Program-made: the position numbers and the translations under genes
Part shown: positions 37,185 to 48,445 of the stretch, piece after piece
How the letters are laid out: the number at the start of each line of letters is the position of its first letter
Position numbering within the stretch: position 1 is the stretch's first letter
Notes under the pieces: model-generated
What the model saw: only the letters and a program-made list of their open reading frames with translations
Database searches by the model: none
Told to the model about the DNA's origin: nothing
Assembly: GCA_001414345.1 (NCBI GenBank)
Contig: LLCB01000323.1
Coordinates: 1 to 64,000, forward strand
Origin: Hymenoscyphus infarciens
Taxonomy: Eukaryota > Ascomycota > Leotiomycetes > Helotiales > Helotiaceae
Length of the DNA stretch: 64,000 bases
Direction: 5' to 3'

Positions 37185-37354
37185 TATTAGTATAACTTAT
37201 AGTTATAAAAGCGATGTAAAAAGAGTTATATTATCGTTTATATATACTAAGTAAAGCTAGCTACGATGTCTACTTAAGTAGCTCTTAAGCGAGAAGCACG
37301 TATAACTATATATACTAATCTGAATTACTATTCACTCTTAAATATATGCTAACA
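37185..37354 (-). repeat. Copia-C 3' LTR (170 bp)
   Basis: It matches 45,714-45,884 and 48,271-48,440. It sits directly against CTATA of Gypsy-1. It shares the internal segment ctagctacgatgtctactta with the other two copies. Confidence 0.8.
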
Positions 37355-39121
37355 CTAGTACTTATATCTTAAAAATTATTAAAATCTCTTATCTAAGCTA
37401 ACTAATTAGAGCTCTCTATTCTCTATTCTTAACTAATAAGAAGGCTCTATTTTAATCTCTTATTATCTCTTATTTCGTTCTACCTACTCTATTAGGTTAA
37501 TATCTAGCTTATTAGTATTAATTAACTTTTATAGGATATTATAATAACCCTTTTTAGTTATAGTATCTATAGAATTACTTATACTATTAATATATTTAAT
37601 CTTATTAATCTCTCTTAATTTATACGTCTCTTATAAGTATATAATATTAATTATTAGTCGCTTCTCCTTAGTTATATCTAATTTAGCTATATATTTATAA
37701 ATAGACTTTGAATTAGTATATACTATAAGTAGTACTTTAAATCCTAAGATACTTTTAAAAGTTAATTTAATTAAAGCTATAACGTTAAATCTAAAGTTTA
37801 TTATATATAATTCTAATACTAAAAGACTATAAGTAACTCTTTTATACTTAGTAGAAGACTAATATAAGATATTAGTATTATTATCCTTATTTATAAGAGT
37901 AATAACGTAACTGATTTATAATAATAAGTTCTTATTATTAGTAAATAATCTATTAGTAAAAGCGTATAACTTTAAAGAAGATTTATCTAACTTAATAAAT
38001 TTAAGCTCTCTTATAGTATTATTAATTTACTACTAAATTTACTTATTAAAGAGAGAAATATTATTATTTTAAGAATTAATAGTTTAGATAGTATATAATA
38101 AGTTAAAAGCAGCCTTAGATTAAGATAGTATAGCTAAGTATACCTCTCTAGTACGTTATATAATATATTAATCTTTAATATCTACTATATATAATATTAC
38201 TTTTATATTAGATATCTTAGTTAGAGCTTTTTATACTAAATTTAAGTATTTTATATAATTCTAAGTAAGAGATATAGAGCTATCTTAATACTTAGTAATT
38301 AGTCTTCTATTAAATTTAATTAGATAGTTAATAGTAAGCTCTTCTCTTTCTTTAGATATAAAACCAGCCTTATTAATAGTAACCTTCTCTTTGTTAGTAA
38401 AGGCGTTATTAATAAGTATAAAAGTATTATTAGTTTAAAGGCCTACTATACTAAAAGAGGTATTTAACTTTACTTACTTATTATATTAGTATAACTTAGT
38501 ATATAAAAGACAGAGGTTAAATGTTAATTATTCTATTATAAGTCTTATAATATAGTATTTATAATATACTATAAACTAATAGTTACTAGCTTCTAGAATA
38601 CTATATAATAGCCTAATTACTTTAAAGAATATATTCTTCTATTAAAGATAACCTTTAAGAGAGTATATAAAGAATTTCTAATTTAAGTTAATTAATAATT
38701 ATATATATACTTATATAATATTCTAAATAAATACTTATAAACCTAAAAGTATTATAATAAATATAAGGATTATTCTCTAGCTTACTCTCTAAATTATAAG
38801 TACTTAAGTAAATACTAGTAACTTTCTAGTATTATTATATACTTAGATTACTAATCTTAACTTTATAAAAGTAAGTACTATACTCTTAAATTTAATATTA
38901 TCTATAAAGCGTAATCTAAATATTCTAGTATTAGAAGGTAACTTCTTCTAGGTAATAATCTTAAAAACACTATAATTAGTTAATCTATTAATCTTCTTTT
39001 ATTATAATTTAAGATTTATTATACTATTATTAGCTATAAAGACTTTAATATTATAAGGTTTACTTAAATTAGTAAGAAAAATTTTAATCTCTTTAAGAGT
39101 AATATAGTTGATATTGTTAAT

Positions 39122-39432
39122 TATAATAGCACGAAATATACACAACTATAGAAGAGGTATATAGGAGTGCGTTTAGCAGAATAACGTATGTAAATACTAG
39201 GCACTAATACGGAAGAAAAGGCTAAACTAGCCTTTTCTGACTCTAGGAGAGTAGGCTGCTATATATAAGAGGTTCAGATAGTATAAAAGGGTCTAAAACC
39301 GAATAACCTCGGCTAATATAAAAGCTTAAACCTATATAACCTTCCTAAAACAGATAATATAAGATAATAACTACTGAAACTCTATATATAGTAGGTACTC
39401 CTAGCTATCTAGGATAACGGTATACTGTTATA
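39122..39432 (-). repeat. 3' LTR of the short LTR element (311 bp)
   Basis: It has the same length as 41,324-41,634 and is less RIP-mutated: it keeps gcacgaaatatacac, gtgcg and cggtatactg, where the other LTR has T or A. Both ends fit TG..CA after allowing for C-to-T change. Confidence 0.85.
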
Positions 39433-39756
39433 TCTCTCTCTCTTAAAAAAGACTTGTCCTAAGTCTTCTATCTCTTATTGTTTAAGGTTGAATCGGGATG
39501 CTATGGCATTATTGTCGAGGTCGAAGCATTTGTTGTATTTGTTGATTTTGTTATAAGCGAGAAGGTAGATTAGGGTCTGAATCGTGGCTGACCCGAGTTC
39601 GTAGATGCTTTGTCTATTGAAATTTGTTGTAAGCGAGACGAGATGTCGGTACCGAATCGTATTCGTTGATGCTTGCAAAGAGACTTCGTTTCTAATCCTT
39701 TAATATTAGAGCAAGCGTTCGCTAAAAGAGTATGGTCTGATCCGTCCAGTAGGTCG

Positions 39757-39860
39757 GAAAAAGTTCAAAGTAAAATCAGAAAAAGTTCAAAGCAGAAAAA
39801 GTTCAAAGCAGAAAAAGTTCAAAGCAGAAAAAGTTCAAAGCAGAAAAAGTTCAAAGCAGA
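39757..39860. repeat. 16-bp tandem repeat (gaaaaagttcaaagca), about five units
   Basis: Nearly perfect 16-bp units lie inside the short LTR element. They make a Lys/Ser/Phe-rich frame on the plus strand (39,673-39,885), but the frame has no homologous signal and the repeat length is not a multiple of three, so it is not taken as a gene. Confidence 0.85.
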
Positions 39861-40978
39861 GTCGGAGGCGAACATCGAGAGGTAACGTTGTAGGTGACAG
39901 TGATAACTCAGTTAAGAGCTCACTTCGAGAGCGTACTGATTCGTATCCGATTTGAATTCAAATGAAAAGGACTTCTAGTCTAGCCAGAAGTAAAAAGAAA
40001 GTAAGACTCTGATTAGAGTTGGTGGGGTTTTAGCTGGTTAAAAAAGTTGATACTAAAGTTATCAAAGTTGAAATTATTATCTAAAGTCTAGGACAACAAA
40101 GGGGTAGGTTCAGCTAGTTAAATAAACTTAATGCTAAAGTTGTTGTATTGCCTTATTCCTTTTAAGGTATTTAAGGACTTAATTGTCATCTTTTGATTTT
40201 GAAGAAAGAGTTGCTGTCAGATCGTGGAGAGTTTAGACGAGCTAAGGTATGTCCTACATAGGAAAGAAGCGTTACTATTCTCTCTGAGTATAGCTATACT
40301 CGAAAAGCGAACGTTTCTTCAGCGTAATCTTCTTCTTAATTCTATTTCCATCTCTTTCAACTTCTATCTCTTTTAACCTTTGTACTGGCGGGGACTTGGT
40401 CCGTAATCGCAGTCTTTTTGAATATTCACTAGTAGAGGTATTTTCGAGGGAAAAGTTTAGATTTAGATTAGATAATGTTTAGTTAGGATTAATAGCGATA
40501 ACTTAGCTAAGAGCTCACTTCTTTGGTTCTAATAGAAAGAGTAATTTCAACTAATTCGTATCTGATTCAAGAGTTAGGAAGTAGAGGGGAAGGCATTAGA
40601 GGCAGCGGTGTTCCTTAAGCGAAAGAGGTCTGAATTCGGGCTTGAAAAGCAAAGGAGGGTCGGATCGAGGAGGGTTCGGAGGTGAGAAGGTTATTCCTTC
40701 GAAGTTCGCTTGTAATTTTGTCCTCTATCTCTCTAACCGATCGTTTTATCCTTTGTGTTTTTGCCTCCATCTCGTCCGTATATCGTCCGCATTTGAAAAG
40801 TCTCTTCGGGACCTTTTGTGTTTTTCGGCGTACGAACGTGGGTCGGAGAGGGTTCAGAGGGTCTTTCGAAAAGGGGGGGTAGCCCTGGAAGGGGGTTGTC
40901 GCTCGACGCCTCGTGGCGGAACTGATTCGGAGAGAGACCTGAGGTCTTCTTAGAAATTCGACATGTTAATATCGATTT

Positions 40979-40997
40979 GGGGGGGGGGGGGGGGGGG
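40979..40997. repeat. 19-bp G homopolymer
   Basis: An uninterrupted run of G lies within an element otherwise depleted of G/C in its LTRs. It may be misassembled in length. Confidence 0.9.
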
Positions 40998-41323
40998 TAA
41001 GGTCAGGTTTAGAAGCCTTCGTAATAACTATGATAAGTCGACTTATTCACCGATCCTAGGGTTATTAGGATTCTCAGGAACACTCAGCGTATTCTAATCT
41101 CTTAACGTGTCTATAATACGATTTTTACTAGCTGTTTATATAGACACTAAACCCTGGTGTTACTAGCTGTTTAGGTAGTCTCTGATTACCCGGCTATTTA
41201 AGAATATTATCCTTCTAGTCTAAATCTAGGCTAAGTCGTATTTGAAAATAAAAGAAGCGATAAAAAGCTCGAAAAGAGATATTATTTATACTATTACTAG
41301 CGAAGAAGAGTTTAGCCTTTTTA

Positions 41324-41634
41324 TATAATAGTACGAAATATATATAACTATAGAAGAGGTATATAGGAGTATATTTAACAGAATAACGTATATAAATACT
41401 AGGCTCTAATATAGAAGAAAAGGCTAAACTAGCCTTTTCTAACTCTAGGAGAGTAGCCTGCTATATATAAGAGGTTTAGACTATATAAAAGAGTCTAATA
41501 CTAAACAACCTCGGCTAATATAAAAGCTTAAACCTACGTAACCTTTCTAAAATAGATAATATAAGATAATAACTACTGAAACTCTATATATAGTAGGTAC
41601 TCCTAGCTATCTAGGATAACAGTATACTATTATA
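41324..41634 (-). repeat. 5' LTR of the short LTR element (311 bp)
   Basis: It pairs with 39,122-39,432 and differs from it mainly by C-to-T and G-to-A changes. Confidence 0.85.
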
Positions 41635-43265
41635 TTAATAAAAGTGTCTAACTACTAAAATAATACTTTAATATTACTTAGAAGCCTTAGATACTTTTAA
41701 GACTATCTACGTCTACGCTTCTAGAGTAGTTCTAGTAAGAATTCTAGAATATTAGTGTTTTAACAGATTTATAACTAACGAAGTTAATATTAGAGAGAAG
41801 GTAAATCTTAATTACCTTACTCTACTTCTTACCTACTCTATTACTTAAAAATTCCCTCTTTTTTATAAGATTATAGTATTATTTTAAATAGTACTATACT
41901 AGAAACTTCCTTAGTCGCTAGTACTATTCTAGAACTTTTAGAAGTTTTAATAAAGTATAGCTTTATAACTATAGATTAAAACTTTATAAGACTACTTAGT
42001 AGTACTATAATATAGTCTTTATTCTTAATTCCTTAAAAGATAAAAGGTTCTATCTAAGACTTTATATACTCCTTCTATACTAAAACGTCTAAATTTAAGA
42101 GTAAGTTCTTAACTTAGTTAATTAGTCTATTTTATATATTAAGAGCGTCTTTAACTTAATAAGATATAATCTACTTTTATATCTCTTAAGTAGTCTTTTT
42201 ATAAGTCTTAGACCTTATAGAAATCGGTTATAAAGGTACGTTAGTTATAGTTATTTAAGTATATACTCTATATACTAATAGAGTAAAGACTAGTCTATTT
42301 AAGCCTACTATATTATTAATTACTTTAAAGACTATTTAAAGTACTAAACTTTATAAGAGATAGAGCTCTTATTTATATATAATATTATATATCTATTAAA
42401 TTAGTCTATAATAATATTCTACTATACTAATTAAATTATATATCTTAACTAGTATAGTTTTTACTATAATACCTATTCTAGTAGCAGAGTATATAAAGTC
42501 CTTTCTAATAAAGTTTATCCTAGTATCTATAATAATATAATTAGAGAGTCTAAGATATATATTAATCTAATATCTTTAGAAGACCTCTTATATAGTTATT
42601 ACTTTTATATTTAGTAAAAAGTTACCTACTTAATACCTTACTACTTCGTCTATATAGTATAAGACTACCTACTTATTAAGAAAGAAAGTATTAATCAAAA
42701 TACTATAATTGAATTTAAGGTTATTATAAAGAGTAAACTTAAACTAGCTTAGTAAACTCCCGTGCTTTTAATAGTATTTATAGAATTTAGTAAGATATTA
42801 AAAGATACTTTAGTTAATATAATACCTAGCTCTTTCTAGTATATATTATAATCTTAGTACTAATAGGTAGCTAAATCGCTTATAAAGTCTTTAAATATTA
42901 ATATCTATAAGAAAGGTTAAGTACTTCTATATAAAGTTATATATAGCTTTATCCTAGAATAGAAAAGAATATCTAAATCGTTATATAATAGAGAACCTCT
43001 TAACTTCTATCTCTTTCTTATTCTCTTAAATAAGTATATTTTAAAGATTATTTAAGATAATATTTAAGTTGTTTATATTATTAATATAAAGGATAAAAGA
43101 GGTATTAGATTATACTATATGAAATTTAGCTTTTCTAATTAGTATATTAATTATTATTAATTCTAAAAATAGAGTATATCTCTTACTAAACTAGATATTA
43201 AATTAACCTTTTATACTCTTATTAATTAAGACGCTTTTAATAAGTCTAATATATATAAGATATTA

Positions 43266-46200
43266 GTTATATCTTATACTTAATTTTCAAGCTACTCTAG
43301 TATTAATTATTATACTAAAGAAGTTTTCTTTTATATATCTTTTAGCTATTATTATAAACACCTCTTCTATAAATTCTTATATAACGTTAGAAGTATTATT
43401 CAGGTTATTTAGGTTTTATAGAATATATCTATTAATAGTATATCTTTGTATTAAACTTATTAAATTCATAGTAAGTTATTTAGTATTAAAATCGTTAATA
43501 AATCCCGCGAAAGTACTATTATAATAGATTACTTCGTTGTCTAAACTAGTGTCTAATAAGTAACTATCTTCTTTTAATAGAGTAATAATATAAAGCGTCT
43601 CTAATATCTCCTCCTTTTAGGTACTCTAAGTATATATTATCTTTATATTATATACCTTTCTAATAGACCTATCTTACTTACTTTTAAAGTATCTAGAATT
43701 CTTATTAGTCTATTTAATAAAGTAATAGTCTTACTCTTCTTAACTATAATTCTAAGATAAATAGTCGTTCTTTCTATATATATAATAAATTCTCTTCTTC
43801 TTATATTAATCTATATTACTAAATTTATTTATACTATATTATTTACTCTTATAGAAGTATCTTTTAGTTATTATAGTCTTGTTTATAACTATCTCTAGAT
43901 AGACTTTTATATGAAATTAGATTAAACTTCATAAGAGAGTAATAATATTAGAAATTAAAAGATCTTAGAGTAAGGTTAATATTATAATAGTATAATCTAA
44001 GACTTTCTTATATACTAAAATTAGCTTATTTAAAAATTAACTATTAATATAAAAGTCTATAAAGAAAGAGAATCTTAGTAAATTAAGTCTTAATAATATA
44101 TTCTTAAAAGACTTTAATATTAATATTCTAAATACTTATATTATATCTTATAAATTAATATTATTTTACTTAAATAATTAGCTTTTTTTTATAAAGCTTA
44201 TTTTTGAAATATTATTATATAAATATAAATAAAATTTTAAAAGATTAATTATTATACTTATTAAAAAGTATAGTATAAAAGTAATTTAAAGCATTACTCT
44301 TTAGTATAATAGAGAAGATAAGAGAGTAAATTGCTAATAATACTCTACTTCTCTTATATATATCTTTAAATAATATAACTTTAATTAGAAAGTTATCTTC
44401 TTTTCTATTATACTTTTAATCGTTTATATATACTTTTATAAGAGTACCTAATATATAAGAGTAGTCTTAACTTTTTAAACTTTGAGAACTTTAAAAAGTT
44501 AACTTATTTTTAAAATATACTATATTTATTTATACTAGTAGTCTTCTACTAGGTTTATTCTATCGCTGATTATGTTTTAGATATTTAGAGAAATTATTAA
44601 AGTCGTTATTACTAGTATCTTTACTAAATTAATAAGCTATAAAAAAAGAAGTCTAGTTATCTTTTAGTAGACTTAAAAGTTAGATTAGAGGTTATACTAG
44701 ATTATTTAAGTCTTTTCTTTTAGTTAGTAGGATTAAAGTTATTAAAGATATTAGTTATTATTATTATTATATAGTAGATACTTATAAAGCTTTATCTCTA
44801 GCCTTTATCTTAGATTAGGTATTCTAAGTAATATTTTTAGCTAGAAGTTGTTATTATAGAGGTTATAGAGATTATTATTATTAGAGTTATTATTACTACT
44901 ACTTTTATTATCTTTTAGTATATTTCTCTATATATTTATAATAGGAGTTAAAGACTTTAGTACTAGCTTCTCTTAATATTATAGCTTTTAATTCTTTATC
45001 TAACTACTTAGTTTAGTTAACCTTAGTAATAGTGTTATATAGTACTTAAGATATAAGTATCTTATATCTATCTATCTTAACTTATATACTTCTTTTATAA
45101 AGTATTTATTATAACTTAGTAGTTGTAGATTAGTAGATTTTAGTGAATTTATCTTAATTCTATCTTTTAAAGTCTATTTAAAATTCGTTCTAAAGAAGAA
45201 GGTCTTTATTCTCTCTTTTAGTATCTTTCTCTTCTTATTTAGTAGTAAAAATCGTCTCTTTTATCTATATTAACTTTAGCTTTAGTACTAGCTTTAGAGC
45301 TTGTTTTAGTACTAAAGTTAAAGCTTCTAAAGTTGTTAGAATTAGTATTAGTATATCTATTATATTATAGATATTATAGATATTATAGATAAATTTAAAT
45401 ATTATTAAAAGTCTGTTTATACTTTACTTAGTAGATAAAAGAGAATTCAGGTTTTAAGTAAATAAGTGTTTTAGAGAGTATAAATTGTTTTAGTAGATAA
45501 AAGAAGGTTAGTAAAGAGTTAATATTTATAATTAGCGCTTTCTATCTTAAGAAGCGTTTATAGTATATTATTAAAAAGTTATTAAATAGTAGAAGGAATT
45601 ATAATTAGAGAAAAGGAGTTTACTAGTAATATTAAGTTTACTTTTATATAAGTATACTTATAATAGAAATATATAAAGTAACTAAGTATCTAATCTATAC
45701 GTTTACTAATTAGTATTAGTATAACTTATAGTTATAAAAGTAATATAAAAAGAGTTATATTATCGTTTATATATACTAAGTAAAGCTAGCTACGATGTCT
45801 ACTTAAGTAGCTCTTAAGTAAGAAGTATATATATCTACGTATACTAATCTAAATCGCTATTTATCTCTTAAATATATACCGACAGTTATATCTTATACTT
45901 AACTTTCAAGCTATCTTAATATTAATTATTACGTTAAAGAAGTTCTCTTTTATATATCTTTTAGCTATTATTATAAATACCTTCTTTATAAATTTATATA
46001 TAATATTAGAAGTGTTATTTAAGTTATTTAGATTTTATAGAATATATCTATTAATAGTGTGTTTTTATACTAAATTTATTAAATCTATAGTAAGGTGTTT
46101 AGTATTTAAATTATTAATAAATCTTATAGAAGTAATATTATAATAGATAACCTCGTTATCTAAGCTAGTATCTAATAAGTAACTATCTTCTTTTAATAGA

Positions 46201-48270
46201 GTAATAGTATAAAGTATCTTTAATATCTCCTTCTCTTAAATATTCTAAGTATATACTATATTTATATTATATACCTTTCTAATATATTTATCTTACTTAC
46301 TTTTAAAGTATCTAGAATTCTTATTAGTCTATTTAGTAAAGTAATAGTCTTATTCTTTTTAACTATAAGCCTAAGATAAATAGTTATTCTTTTTATATAT
46401 ATAATATATTCTCTTCTTCTTATATTACTTTATATTATTAAATTTGTTTATATTATATTATCTACTCTTATAGAAGTATCTTTTAGTTATTATAGTTTTA
46501 TTTATAACTATCTTTAAGTAGACTTTTATATAAGATTAGATTAAACTTTATAAGAGAGTAATAGTATTAAATATTAAAAAATCTTAAAATAAGGTTAATA
46601 TTATAATAGTATAATCTAGAACTTTTTTATATATTAAAATTAGCTTATTTAAAAATTAACTATTAGTATAAAAGTCTATAAAGAGAGAAAATCTTAGTAA
46701 ATTAAGTCTTAATAATATATTCTTAAAGAACTTTAATATAGATACTCTAGATACTTATATTATATCTTATAAATCAATATTATATTACTTCAATAATTAG
46801 CCTTTTTTTATAAAGCTTATTTTTAAAATATTATTATATAAATATAGATAAAACTTTAAAGAATTAATTATTATACTTATTAAAAAGCATAGTATAAAAG
46901 TAATTTAAAGATAAGAGAGTAAATTACTAGTAATACTCTACTTCTTTTATAGATATTCTTAAATATTATAACTTTAATTATAAAGTTATTCTTCTTTTTA
47001 TTATACTTTTAGTTATTCTTATATACTTTTATAAGTATGTCTAATATATATAAGTAGTCTTAACCTTTTTTAGAATTTTATAAAGTTAACTCTAGTTTAA
47101 AATATACTATATTTATTTATATTAGTAGTTTTTTACTAAGATTATTCTATTACTAATTATATTCTAGATACTTAGAGGTATTATTAAAATTGTTACTACT
47201 AGTATTTTTACTAAATTAATAAGATATAAAGAAGGAGGTTTAGTTGTCTTTTAGTAGACTTAAAAGTTAGATTAAAGGTTATACTAGATTACTTAAGTCT
47301 TTTCTTTTAGTTAGTAGAATTAAAGTTATTAAAAGTATTAGTTATTATTATTATTATATAGTAGATACTTATAAAGCTTCGTCTCTAGCTTTTATTTTAT
47401 TTTAGCTAGAGGTTATTATTATAGAGGTTATTATTATTAGAGTTATTATTACTATTACTTTTGTTATCTTTTAGTATATTTCTCTATATATTTATAATAG
47501 GATTTAAAGACTTTAGTACTAGCTTCTCTTAATACTATAGCTTTTAAGTCTTTGTCTAACTACTTAGTTTAGTTAACCTTAGTAGTAGTATTATATAGTA
47601 CTTAAGATATAAGTATTTTATATCTATCTATTTTAACTTATATACCTTTTTTATAAAGTGTCTATTATAACTTAGTATTTATAGATTAGTAGATCTTAGT
47701 GAATTTATCTTAATTCTATTCTTTAAAGTCTACTTAAAATTTATTCTAAAGAAGAAGGTCTTTGTTCTCTTCTTTAGTATACTTCTCTTCTTACTTTACT
47801 ATAAAAATCGTCTCTTCTATCTATATTAACTTCGGCTTTAGTACTAGCTTTAGAGCTTGTTTTAGTACTAAAGTTAAAGCTTTTAAAGTTATTAGAATTA
47901 GTATTAGTATATCTATTATAATATAGATATTATAGATACTATTATTACTTAAATTAGTAGATATTATAAATATTATTAAAAGTCCGTTTATACTTTACTT
48001 AGTAGGTAAAAGAGATATCGGGTTTTAGGTAAATAGATGTCTTAGAGAGTATAAATTATCTTAGTAGATAAAAGGAGGTTAGTATTTATAATTAGCGCTT
48101 CTTAACTTAAGAAGTGTTTATAGTATATTATTAAAAATTTAAATAGTAAAAGGAACTACGAGCTATAAAGAGAAGTTAACTAGTAATATCGAGTTTACTT
48201 TTATATAAGTATATTTATAATAGAAATATATAAAATAACTAAGTATCTAATCTATACGTCTACTAATTAG
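43266..48270 (-). repeat. 2.4-kb tandem duplication of Copia-C LTR plus 5' internal region
   Basis: 43,266-45,713 and 45,885-48,270 are homologous along their length and separated by one LTR. Differences are mostly transitions with a few small deletions. The arrangement is what unequal recombination or template switching between Copia-C copies would leave. Neither copy retains an open frame. Confidence 0.75.
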
Positions 48271-48445
48271 TATTAGTATAACTTAAAGTTATAAAAGCGA
48301 TATAAAAAGAGTTATATTCTTATTTATATATACTAAGTAAAGCTAGCTACGATACCTACTTAAGTAGCTCTTAAGCGAGAAGTACGTATAACTACGTATA
48401 CTAATCTAAATCGCTATTTACTCTTAAATATATACCGACACTATA

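Larger units (their letters stand above)
39122..41634 (-). mobile_element. Short non-coding LTR element (TRIM/LARD-like, 2,513 bp) in Copia-C pol
   Basis: Two 311-bp LTRs (39,122-39,432 and 41,324-41,634) are flanked by the 5-bp duplication TTAAT (39,117-39,121 and 41,635-41,639). Read on the minus strand, the internal region ends in aagagagagaga next to the left LTR, which fits a polypurine tract and sets the orientation. The 1,891-bp interior encodes no gag or pol, keeps normal CpG content in parts (40,560-41,050), and carries a 16-bp tandem repeat and a 19-bp G run. Its LTR ends and polypurine tract resemble the LTR at 25,500-25,886, so a Gypsy-1-like element may have mobilised it (inference). 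Confidence 0.85.
37185..48440 (-). mobile_element. Copia-C retrotransposon with tandem LTR-gag duplication, hosting a short LTR element
   Basis: Three 170-bp LTRs lie at 37,185-37,354, 45,714-45,884 and 48,271-48,440 (ends TGTCGG..TAACA on the minus strand), with outer target duplication CTATA at 37,180-37,184 and 48,441-48,445. The internal sequence between the right two LTRs (45,885-48,270) repeats 43,266-45,713, so the order is LTR, gag, LTR, gag-pol, LTR. Minus-strand reverse transcriptase near 38,300-39,000 includes the block I-I-Q-R-V-S-Q-R-I-I-L (consensus T-I-Q-R-x-S-Q-R), typical of one fungal Copia group. RNase H follows toward 37,400. A 2.5-kb LTR element (39,122-41,634) splits pol. 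No open frame survives. Confidence 0.75.

Noticed and set aside
39673..39885. 70-codon Lys/Ser-rich frame
   Set aside because: It is generated by a 16-bp tandem repeat whose length is not a multiple of three. No homology signal.
40642..40953. 103-codon open frame in the short LTR element
   Set aside because: It is the longest frame in the AT-rich block but has no motif and overlaps a second open frame. It is explained by the G-rich, RIP-poor composition.
42300..43020. Plus-strand reading with few stops inside Copia-C
   Set aside because: It reads as plausible hydrophobic protein but lies antisense to Copia-C pol and matches no family I know. Probably a by-product of AT-rich composition.
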